A program made the translations under genes and the position numbers. 12,198 bases of DNA from an uncultured Caryophanales bacterium (lineage in GTDB: Bacteria; Bacillota_I; Bacilli_A; Izemoplasmatales; Hujiaoplasmataceae), in NCBI GenBank assembly GCA_937958685.1, contig CALGNF010000148.1:1-12198 (forward strand), read 5' to 3'. Every line of letters begins with the position of its first letter. Position 1 is the stretch's first letter. The notes beneath the pieces are model-generated. The model did no database searches, was not told the origin of the DNA, and saw nothing but the letters and a program-made list of their open reading frames with translations. Below are positions 7,902 to 12,198 of this stretch, in pieces.

Positions 7902-8216
7902 ATGACAGACAAGGAAATCTACGAATTGTTGCTGGATGAGGCAAGACTGGACAATGTGATCTTGAAAGATGACGATGGCAAAGAGTTCGAGATGGAGCAA
8001 ATCGGCGTCATTCCCCTGCACGGCGTCGTTTACGCCATCCTCGACCTGATCAAGATCGACGGCAAGCAAATCACGGAAGCGGAAAGCGGTCTTGTGATGC
8101 TCGAGCTTGACTATGACGAGGAAGCCGACGAATACTATGTGTCGACGATCGATGATGACGAGTTGTTCGCCGAAGTGATCGCCGAATTCGAGAAACTTCC
8201 GGAAGACGAAAACTAA
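7902..8216 (+). CDS. Small acidic DUF1292 family protein
   Basis: This 104-residue cytoplasmic protein is very acidic, with Asp and Glu making up a large share of residues and a run of acidic residues at the C terminus. It has the DUF1292 layout: an early strand FEMEQIGVIPLHGVVYAILD, a central VMLELDYDEEADEYYVSTI, and a tail DDELFAEVIAEFEKL. DUF1292 proteins are common in Bacillota next to housekeeping genes; their function is not established. It is the second gene of a two-gene unit with the DUF2804 gene. No clear intrinsic terminator follows, so some read-through into the desulfoferrodoxin gene is possible. Confidence 0.82.
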   Translation: MTDKEIYELLLDEARLDNVILKDDDGKEFEMEQIGVIPLHGVVYAILDLIKIDGKQITEAESGLVMLELDYDEEADEYYVSTIDDDELFAEVIAEFEKLPEDEN

Positions 8217-8246
8217 GACCCGGCTATTTATTTTCTCGGGCGATTG

Positions 8247-8255
8247 TGGTATCAT
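8247..8255 (+). promoter_or_regulatory. Extended -10 promoter for desulfoferrodoxin
   Basis: TGGTATCAT is an extended -10 (TG, one base, TATCAT), very like the element before the ferritin-VIT1 gene. No good -35 is present. The start codon is 45 bases downstream, leaving a leader of about 38 bases. Confidence 0.5.
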
Positions 8256-8280
8256 ACTGGTAACAAACCAAAGTAACAAA

Positions 8281-8286
8281 AGGAGG
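8281..8286 (+). promoter_or_regulatory. Distant ribosome binding site for desulfoferrodoxin
   Basis: AGGAGG is a perfect core but lies 13 bases before the ATG at 8300, further than its neighbours' 5-8 bases. No upstream in-frame ATG, GTG or TTG shortens the gap, and the N terminus MNIYYCKHC fits the family, so the start is kept. Confidence 0.7.
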
Positions 8287-8299
8287 ATTTGGAATATCA

Positions 8300-8677
8300 A
8301 TGAACATCTACTATTGCAAACATTGCAAACGGATTTGCTATACTTATCCCGTCGAAAGCACATTGGTCTGTTGTGGGGACGAGATGACATTGCTACAACC
8401 GAAATCCACCGAACAGGGCAACGAGAAGCATCTTCCCGTCGTGGAAAGGATCGCTCCCAACCGAATCCAGATTTTCATCGGCAGCGTCTTGCATCCGATG
8501 GCGCCCGAGCATTACATCCAATGGGTATTTGTGGCTCAAGACTCCTCATATCAGATCAAGACTTTCAAGCCCGGCGAAGAACCGCGGACGACCATGTTCA
8601 TCAATCCAAACGAGGATATCAAAGTCTACGAGTTCTGCAACATCCATGGGTTGTGGCTGACGGAAGTCAAAAAGTAA
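8300..8677 (+). CDS. dfx: Desulfoferrodoxin (superoxide reductase)
   Basis: This 125-residue protein is the normal length for a two-iron superoxide reductase. It reduces superoxide to hydrogen peroxide without releasing oxygen, typical of anaerobes. The N-terminal desulforedoxin-like center I has its four cysteines, C6xxC9 and C24-C25, in YCKHC and LVCCGDEM. The catalytic center II has all five ligands: H44 (in EKHLP), H65 (LHPM), H71 (EHYIQW), C113 and H116 (CNIHGLW). E42 and K43 match the conserved Glu-Lys pair near the active iron. C13 is an extra cysteine beyond the canonical set. The gene has its own promoter and a strong terminator, so it can respond independently of its neighbours. Rubredoxin, the usual electron donor, is not encoded here. 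Confidence 0.95.
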   Translation: MNIYYCKHCKRICYTYPVESTLVCCGDEMTLLQPKSTEQGNEKHLPVVERIAPNRIQIFIGSVLHPMAPEHYIQWVFVAQDSSYQIKTFKPGEEPRTTMFINPNEDIKVYEFCNIHGLWLTEVKK

Positions 8678-8692
8678 GCGAAAGCCACCGTC

Positions 8693-8721
8693 AAAAATTG
8701 AATCCTCGGATTCAGTTTTTT
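8693..8721 (+). terminator. Intrinsic terminator after desulfoferrodoxin
   Basis: TGAATC (8699-8704) pairs with GATTCA (8709-8714) around the tetraloop CTCG, flanked by an A-run upstream and GTTTTTT downstream that can extend the helix. Confidence 0.85.
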
Positions 8722-8744
8722 CGTTCTGATGGCGTTTTTCGCCG

Positions 8745-8759
8745 CAATAGTGTAGAATA
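8745..8759 (+). promoter_or_regulatory. uppP promoter (-10 TAGAAT)
   Basis: AATAGTGTAGAATAC contains the -10 hexamer TAGAAT at 8753-8758, 20 bases before the start codon. Almost the same block occurs before cpsC (9673-9689). The -35 region is weak, and the promoter begins within 40 bases of the preceding terminator. Confidence 0.55.
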
Positions 8760-8778
8760 CTAGACAGGATGTGAAACC

Positions 8779-9618
8779 ATGTCGATAATCGAAGCCATCA
8801 AATACCTGTTCCTGGGGCTGATCCAGGGAGTCACCGAAGTTTTGCCAATCTCCTCAAGCGGACATGTCGAACTGATGAAGGCGATCATCGCGCTTGATGC
8901 CACAGAAGGCCTGCTGTTTTTGATTTTGGTGAACACAGGTTCGCTGGTGACCTTCATCTTCATCTTTCGCAAAAAGATCATCGCCATCATCCGGGACTTT
9001 TTCCTGTTCGTCTTCAAAAAAGATACACGGGAAAAAACCCGAGAAAATTTCGCTTTCGCCGTGAAACTGGTGATTGCCAGCATCCCCGCGGCGATTGCCG
9101 GTGTTTTGTTCAAGGATTGGTTTGACAATCTGCTGCTCGAATACGGCACGCTCATTTCCGGAGTCGGCCTCTTGTTTACCGGTACAGTGCTGATCTTCAT
9201 CAACTACAATCGCTTCCGGCACGGCTATACCGACCTCAACTTCCGTGATTGCGTCTACATGGGGATCGCCCAGGCGGTCGCCTTGTTTCCGGGCATCTCC
9301 CGTTCCGGCATGACGACCGGGGCGGCGATCAAGGGTGGAGTCGGCGTCCAGACGGCGCTCGAGTTCTCTTTCATGATGTACATCCCCGTTTCAATCGGGG
9401 CAGTGCTTATCCAGGTCGTTGACGGCGTCAGGAACGGCTTTTCCGTGCCGTCGGTTTATCACTACAATTATTACGCATTGGCATTTGCCGGTGCGATTGT
9501 CGCCACTTTCGTCGCCTTCAAGCTCGTGTTTCAGATATTTCGCCGCGGGCGCCTGAATTATTTCGGTTTCTATTGCCTGCTGATCGGTATCCTTTCAATC
9601 ATCCTTTTTGTGGCATGA
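8779..9618 (+). CDS. uppP: Undecaprenyl-diphosphatase UppP (BacA)
   Basis: This 279-residue integral membrane enzyme removes a phosphate from undecaprenyl diphosphate, regenerating the carrier lipid used for peptidoglycan and surface polysaccharides. Loss of UppP sensitises many bacteria to bacitracin. The two family motifs are intact: LIQGVTEVLPISSSGH at 14-29, with E20 and H29, and PGISRSG at 171-177, with the catalytic Arg at 175. Length and the pattern of about seven hydrophobic segments are normal. The ribosome binding site (AGGATG, 8766-8771) is weaker than those of its neighbours. The gene stands alone with its own promoter just upstream of the polysaccharide module, which fits its role supplying lipid carrier to that pathway. 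No clear terminator follows. Confidence 0.96.
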   Translation: MSIIEAIKYLFLGLIQGVTEVLPISSSGHVELMKAIIALDATEGLLFLILVNTGSLVTFIFIFRKKIIAIIRDFFLFVFKKDTREKTRENFAFAVKLVIASIPAAIAGVLFKDWFDNLLLEYGTLISGVGLLFTGTVLIFINYNRFRHGYTDLNFRDCVYMGIAQAVALFPGISRSGMTTGAAIKGGVGVQTALEFSFMMYIPVSIGAVLIQVVDGVRNGFSVPSVYHYNYYALAFAGAIVATFVAFKLVFQIFRRGRLNYFGFYCLLIGILSIILFVA

Positions 9619-9658
9619 GGCGCACTCTTTGGGAAAACCAGTCCTTGAAAGCAAGCAA

Positions 9659-9687
9659 TTGAGTTTTTGGACATAATAGTGTAAAAT
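9659..9687 (+). promoter_or_regulatory. Promoter of the cpsC-cpsD-cpsB operon
   Basis: A -35 element TTGAGT (9659-9664) and a -10 TAAAAT (9682-9687) are separated by exactly 17 bases, the best-formed promoter in the window. The -10 sits in a block nearly identical to that of uppP. The untranslated leader is about 40 bases. Confidence 0.72.
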
Positions 9688-9719
9688 AGAAAAGCACATC
9701 ACCATCAATACGTCACCAT

Positions 9720-9726
9720 GGGAGGT
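9720..9726 (+). promoter_or_regulatory. Ribosome binding site setting the cpsC start
   Basis: GGGAGGT lies six bases before the ATG at 9733. The alternative ATG at 9718 overlaps this site and has no ribosome binding site of its own, so 9733 is preferred. Confidence 0.8.
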
Positions 9727-9732
9727 AAGCAT

Positions 9733-10473
9733 ATGGATGAACTCAACAGGCAAGAGTTGATTGCTGAAGAAGGCATCACCTTGCAGGAACTTTTGAAGAT
9801 CGTCTGGAATAACATCATTCTGATCATGCTGGTCACGCTTTGGGTGACTGTCATCGGCATCATTTATACCTTTGTGATCGTCGCGCCCAAGTATACGGCG
9901 CAGACAGCGGTCATGGTGCAGGTCGACTGGTCACAGTCGCAAATGACAGAGCAGTCGGCAATCAGTGTCGCCAACGCATTGATGACGACTTATAAAGATT
10001 TCGTTATTTCCGAACTCATCCTTGACAGCGTCATTGCGGACGTGGAGGGGTTGGCGGGTGTCTCACCCAGTCAACTAAAAAAAATGATCACGATTTCCAG
10101 CACCACCGGAGCCTACATGATCTATATCGCCGTCGAACATCCTTCTCCCGAATTGGCACAGGAAATCGCCGACCAGATCGTCGAGAACTCGATTTCGATC
10201 GCCGACGACGAGGAGCAGGGTTTCCTGTTCCTGCAGAACAAACTCAAACTTGTCTATCCCGCCAAACTGCCGATATTGCCCAGTTCTCCGAACAAAGCGC
10301 TCAATGTCGTCATCAGCGGTTTGATCGGCGGCATCATCTCTTTGGGAATCGTCTTCCTCAAAGAACTCTTCAACAACAAGTTCCTGACCAAGGAAGATTT
10401 GGAGAAGTTTCTCAATCTCCGTGTCGTCGCCACCGTTCCGGGAACAATCAAGGAAAGGAAACTGGTGGACTAA
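9733..10473 (+). CDS. cpsC: Polysaccharide chain-length regulator / tyrosine kinase activator (Wzz/CpsC)
   Basis: This 246-residue membrane protein is the transmembrane partner of a bacterial tyrosine kinase in the Wzz/YveK/CpsC family. Membrane segments lie at about 27-50 and 189-208. Between them is an extracytoplasmic domain with the family pattern PKYTAQTAVMV just after the first helix and AKLPILPSSPNKALN just before the second. The short C-terminal cytoplasmic tail, ending VVATVPGTIKERKLVD, is where such proteins contact and activate the kinase. It controls polymer length and export of exopolysaccharide or capsule. It heads a three-gene operon, and its TAA is immediately followed by the ATG of the kinase gene, so translation of the pair is coupled. 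Confidence 0.92.
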   Translation: MDELNRQELIAEEGITLQELLKIVWNNIILIMLVTLWVTVIGIIYTFVIVAPKYTAQTAVMVQVDWSQSQMTEQSAISVANALMTTYKDFVISELILDSVIADVEGLAGVSPSQLKKMITISSTTGAYMIYIAVEHPSPELAQEIADQIVENSISIADDEEQGFLFLQNKLKLVYPAKLPILPSSPNKALNVVISGLIGGIISLGIVFLKELFNNKFLTKEDLEKFLNLRVVATVPGTIKERKLVD

Positions 10474-11142
10474 ATGGAATTCTTCGAATATCGGAACGTC
10501 GTTATCGAGACACCGAATTCCGCCGAGGCGGAAGCGTATCGCAAACTTGAACTCAACATCGCGATGATGTCGCTCGACAAGAAGACGCAGATCATCCAGT
10601 GCACTTCGCCGACACCTGAGGACGGCAAGACGACGACATCGATCAACCTGGCCGCCGTTTACGCGGAAAAAGGCAAAAAAGTGATCATTCTCGACTTTGA
10701 CATGCGCCGGCCGAAGATTCATCGCGCCTTTCACAAACCCAATGACCGCGGTTACTACGACTATATCAACGAGAATACGCCCTGGCGGGAACTCGTCATC
10801 CATGACGAGAACCACATCGATCTGATCCTGACGGGAAAACATATCGCTTTCCCGCACATCGTGCTCGAGTCCCACAAAACCAGGGAATTGATTGAGGAAC
10901 TGCGAAGCGAGTACGATTACATCATCATCGACTCGCCTCCGGTCCTGTCGGTCACGGATGCCTTGATCATCAGCACTTTCGCCGATGGCGTCCTCTATGT
11001 CGTCGCCTACAAGAAAACCAAGAAAGAAGACGCCAAGCAAGGGCTGATCCAACTCCAAAAACACAATGCGCGGGTGTTGGGAAGCGTCTTTGCCAATGTC
11101 GATGTCAGAAAGAACAAGACATATTATTACGGATATTACTGA
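10474..11142 (+). CDS. cpsD: CpsD/CapB-family bacterial tyrosine kinase
   Basis: This 222-residue cytoplasmic BY-kinase autophosphorylates on a C-terminal tyrosine cluster and with CpsC controls polysaccharide polymerisation. EAYRKLELNI (20-29) is the oligomerisation motif. Walker A is SPTPEDGKTTT (45-55, with K52), Walker A' is VIILDFDMRRP (70-80, with D74 and D76), and Walker B is YIIIDSPP (149-156, with D153). The chain ends in YYYGYY: five tyrosines among the last six residues (217-222), a compact phosphorylation cluster. Where most relatives have Gly-Glu just before GK(S/T), this protein has Glu-Asp (residues 49-50). The start ATG follows the cpsC stop with no gap, and GGTGG at 10464-10468 can serve as ribosome binding site. 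Confidence 0.94.
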   Translation: MEFFEYRNVVIETPNSAEAEAYRKLELNIAMMSLDKKTQIIQCTSPTPEDGKTTTSINLAAVYAEKGKKVIILDFDMRRPKIHRAFHKPNDRGYYDYINENTPWRELVIHDENHIDLILTGKHIAFPHIVLESHKTRELIEELRSEYDYIIIDSPPVLSVTDALIISTFADGVLYVVAYKKTKKEDAKQGLIQLQKHNARVLGSVFANVDVRKNKTYYYGYY

Positions 11143-11173
11143 TCATTGCGATTGATGGTCGGGGGGTGGAATC

Positions 11174-11866
11174 ATGGTTGACATCCATACCCATGTGCTG
11201 CCGTTTGTGGATGACGGCGCCAGGACGATGGACAGCGCGTTGGTCTTGATCGAAGAAGCGATCGCCCAAGGCGTCACCGATCTGTTTCTGACGCCGCACT
11301 ACATGAAGTACAGGAATTATCTGGCAACTCCGGATAAATTGCGGGAGATCTACGGACAACTTCAGGAAGAAGTCAGGCAAAGAGGCCTTGTTATCCGCCT
11401 GCACCTTGGCAACGAGATCTTTTATACGATCGAGGTCGTCGATGAACTCCGCAAAGGCAATGTGCTCCCGATGGGATCATCGAGAATGGTGCTCGTGGAG
11501 TTTGCGGTCGACGAAGACGCAGAAGCGATCATGGAGGCCGTTCACAACATCACAGCTTTGAAATATGCCCCGATTCTCGCCCATGTCGAAAGATATGAGA
11601 AGCTGAATCGCGTCGAACATTTCCGCTTTCTGAAACGCATGGGCGCCTTGATCCAGGTCAACGCCGGCACGGTTCTTGGACATTACGGCAAGCCAACACA
11701 AAAATTCTGCTTGAATCTGGTCAAGAACGGACTCGTCGATTTTGTGGCTTCGGACATTCACGTGATGCGTACCAACCATCTGCGGGAAGCGCGTCAGCTG
11801 ATTGCCAGAAAGTATGGCGAGCCAACTGCCGAAAAACTCTTCAACAACCAAAACATCCTGAAATAA
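11174..11866 (+). CDS. cpsB: CpsB/YwqE-type PHP-domain tyrosine phosphatase
   Basis: This 230-residue cytoplasmic metal-dependent phosphatase removes phosphate from the tyrosine cluster of the BY-kinase, resetting polysaccharide synthesis. The PHP-domain metal ligands are in place: DIHTHVLPFVDDGA (D3, H5, H7, D14), TPHY (H42), GNEIFY (E81), LAHVERY (H137) and ASDIH (D194, H196). It is slightly shorter than typical relatives (about 240-255 residues), but no motif is missing. The start has a G-rich ribosome binding site (GGGGGTGG region, 11161-11169). The gap of 31 bases from the kinase gene indicates one operon in the order C-D-B, as in ywqC-D-E of Bacillus subtilis. Its last five codons form one arm of the terminator. 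Confidence 0.95.
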   Translation: MVDIHTHVLPFVDDGARTMDSALVLIEEAIAQGVTDLFLTPHYMKYRNYLATPDKLREIYGQLQEEVRQRGLVIRLHLGNEIFYTIEVVDELRKGNVLPMGSSRMVLVEFAVDEDAEAIMEAVHNITALKYAPILAHVERYEKLNRVEHFRFLKRMGALIQVNAGTVLGHYGKPTQKFCLNLVKNGLVDFVASDIHVMRTNHLREARQLIARKYGEPTAEKLFNNQNILK

Positions 11867-11896
11867 TCGGCATTTTCAGGATGTTTTTCTTTTTTT
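11851..11896 (+). terminator. Intrinsic terminator overlapping the end of cpsB
   Basis: AAACATCCTGAAA (11851-11863) pairs perfectly over 13 bp with TTTCAGGATGTTT (11874-11886). A T-rich tract runs to 11896. The left arm is coding sequence and the TAA stop lies in the ten-base loop, so ribosomes reaching the stop would cover the hairpin. Confidence 0.88.
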
Positions 11897-11928
11897 GTCT
11901 TTATCACACAAAAAACATAAAATCACTT

Positions 11929-11934
11929 TATAAT
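11929..11934 (+). promoter_or_regulatory. Promoter for the downstream leader RNA
   Basis: A consensus TATAAT sits in an A/T-rich stretch after the cpsB terminator. The best -35 candidate, CACACA at 11905-11910 with an 18-base spacer, is poor. The expected start at about 11940-11942 coincides with the 5' edge of the large hairpin that follows. Confidence 0.6.
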
Positions 11935-11936
11935 GA

Positions 11937-12105
11937 GGGTGAAAACTCAAGGTGCTTGCTTTTTCACTTCTCCCCCTATGAAATGATCTGCGGCAAACAC
12001 TGAGTTTTCATCCGGCGCGGATTCGTCTGCGCCGCCCCTGTTTTAGAGGACCTTTCACGGTCTGAAAATAGTTGTGATCAGCTTTGGAAAAGGCTTTTAT
12101 TTTCC
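11937..12105 (+). ncRNA. Structured leader RNA, candidate cis-regulator
   Basis: This untranslated stretch has strong RNA structure. Helix 1: 11937-11949 (GGGTGAAAACTCA) pairs with 12001-12013 (TGAGTTTTCATCC) over 13 bp with one G-U pair. It can extend inward through GTG/CAC, TTGC/GCAA and TTTCA/TGAAA to a C-rich loop at 11967-11978. Helix 2: GGCGCGGA (12014-12021) with TCTGCGCC (12026-12033) around a TTCG tetraloop. Helix 3: GACC (12049-12052) with GGTC (12059-12062), possibly extended by TTTT/AAAA. Two competing hairpins follow at 12080-12105. The next start codon is at 12125. I do not recognise a known riboswitch, T-box, 6S, SRP or tmRNA signature. Its location at the start of the next unit in a polysaccharide locus suggests transcription control by attenuation or antitermination, or possibly a small RNA of its own. 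Confidence 0.55.
12080..12103 (+). terminator. Candidate leader terminator (attenuator)
   Basis: AGCTTT (12080-12085) pairs with AAGGCT (12090-12095), with one G-U pair, around a GGAA (GNRA-type) tetraloop. The helix is followed by T-rich TTTTATTTT. The stem is short, so termination would be partial. A competing helix, GGAAAA (12086-12091) with TTTTCC (12100-12105), uses the same bases. Confidence 0.4.
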
Positions 12106-12124
12106 TAGAAAGAGTGATGGAAAT

Positions 12125-12152
12125 ATGAAGAACATTTATGTTTTAGTTGCGG
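12125..12152 (+). CDS. Start of a truncated gene (nine codons visible)
   Basis: An ATG at 12125 opens a frame MKNIYVLVA that runs into the adapter at 12153. A weak ribosome binding site, AGAGTGATGG (12111-12120), precedes it. It sits about 260 bases after cpsB and behind a promoter and structured leader, so it is probably the first gene of the next polysaccharide unit. Nine residues cannot establish a family. The YVLxV pattern is compatible with the first strand of a NusG-like protein, including the LoaP antiterminators found near Bacillota polysaccharide operons, but also with a hydrophobic N-terminal segment of another protein. Confidence 0.4.
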
Positions 12153-12198
12153 AGATCGGAAGAGCACACGTCTGAACTCCAGTCACCGAATACGATCT
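12153..12198 (+). other. Illumina P7-side index adapter (not biological)
   Basis: The bases match the TruSeq index adapter: AGATCGGAAGAGCACAC and onward to CCAGTCAC at 12186, then eight bases CGAATACG (12187-12194) in the sample-index position, then ATCT, the start of the constant segment after the index. The insert ends at 12152. Confidence 0.98.

Noticed and set aside
8219..8240. CCCG...CGGG hairpin as a terminator after the DUF1292 gene
   Set aside because: Only a four-base stem with a 14-base loop and no T-run.
9644..9655. CTTG-AAAG-CAAG hairpin as a uppP terminator
   Set aside because: The stem is four bases, the T-run is separated from it by ten bases, and the -35 of the cps promoter overlaps the area.
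9718..9732. ATG at 9718 as the cpsC start
   Set aside because: It lies against the GGGAGGT ribosome binding site that serves 9733 and has no site of its own.
10075..11064. Long open frame on the minus strand opposite cpsC-cpsD
   Set aside because: The plus strand has clear BY-kinase and Wzz motifs. The minus translation has no recognisable domain and a composition typical of an antisense shadow. The same applies to minus-strand frames at 266-853, 1031-1723, 2198-2782 and 7175-7912.
11937..12105. Leader as a known RNA (T-box, 6S, SRP, tmRNA, RNase P, FMN or cobalamin riboswitch)
   Set aside because: None of their signature sequences was seen, for example no GGTGG-ACCGCG T-box block and no GGAAGCAGC SRP loop. 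A covariance-model search was not possible here.
46..12152. UGA-recoded mollicute genome
   Set aside because: TGA ends the permease, uppP and kinase genes at the expected family lengths, and Trp residues in conserved motifs are encoded by TGG.
46..12152. Mobile element, defence island or CRISPR content
   Set aside because: No transposase, integrase, restriction, toxin or Cas motif, no direct repeat array and no tRNA attachment site was seen on either strand.

Overview
The window is a complete assembled contig rather than a slice of a chromosome. Positions 1-45 match Illumina P5-side adapter and 12153-12198 match the P7-side index adapter, so only 46-12152 is biological. The organism looks like an anaerobic or microaerophilic member of the Bacillota. 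The clues are strong AGGAGG-type ribosome binding sites, a DUF1292 protein, a CpsB-type PHP phosphatase beside a short bacterial tyrosine kinase, a desulfoferrodoxin, and a large FN3-type lipoprotein. TGA is a normal stop (970, 9618, 11142) and Trp is TGG, so a UGA-recoding mollicute is excluded. A standard-code Mollicutes-like or Erysipelotrichia-like lineage is a guess only. Base composition is close to half GC by eye.

Layout. (1) 47-3160: the 3' end of an FtsX-type ABC permease, then a 724-residue lipoprotein, closed by a two-way terminator. (2) 3191-4066, minus strand: a membrane protein joining a ferritin-like domain to a VIT1/CCC1 metal transporter. (3) 4244-6728: a two-gene overlapping operon of a PlsC-like acyltransferase with a zinc ribbon and a GltS-type sodium/glutamate symporter. 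(4) 6872-8216: a DUF2804 protein and a small acidic DUF1292 protein. (5) 8300-8677: desulfoferrodoxin (superoxide reductase). (6) 8779-9618: UppP, undecaprenyl-diphosphatase. (7) 9733-11866: an exopolysaccharide control module of chain-length regulator (CpsC/Wzz), tyrosine kinase (CpsD) and PHP tyrosine phosphatase (CpsB). (8) 11867-12152: terminator, new promoter, a highly structured leader RNA, and the first nine codons of a truncated gene.

The right half is about building cell-surface polysaccharide. UppP regenerates the undecaprenyl phosphate carrier, and the three cps genes set chain length and polymerisation through reversible tyrosine phosphorylation. The uppP and cpsC promoters share a near-identical 15-bp block. 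The ferritin-VIT1 protein and the desulfoferrodoxin both suit an anaerobe that must handle iron and reactive oxygen.

The most interesting element is the leader at about 11937-12105. It has a long 5' hairpin, a UUCG-capped GC hairpin, and two mutually exclusive 3' hairpins, one followed by a T-rich run. It sits directly before what is probably the first gene of the next polysaccharide operon, and it looks like a conditional-termination or antitermination leader. No CRISPR, tRNA, rRNA or insertion sequence was seen.
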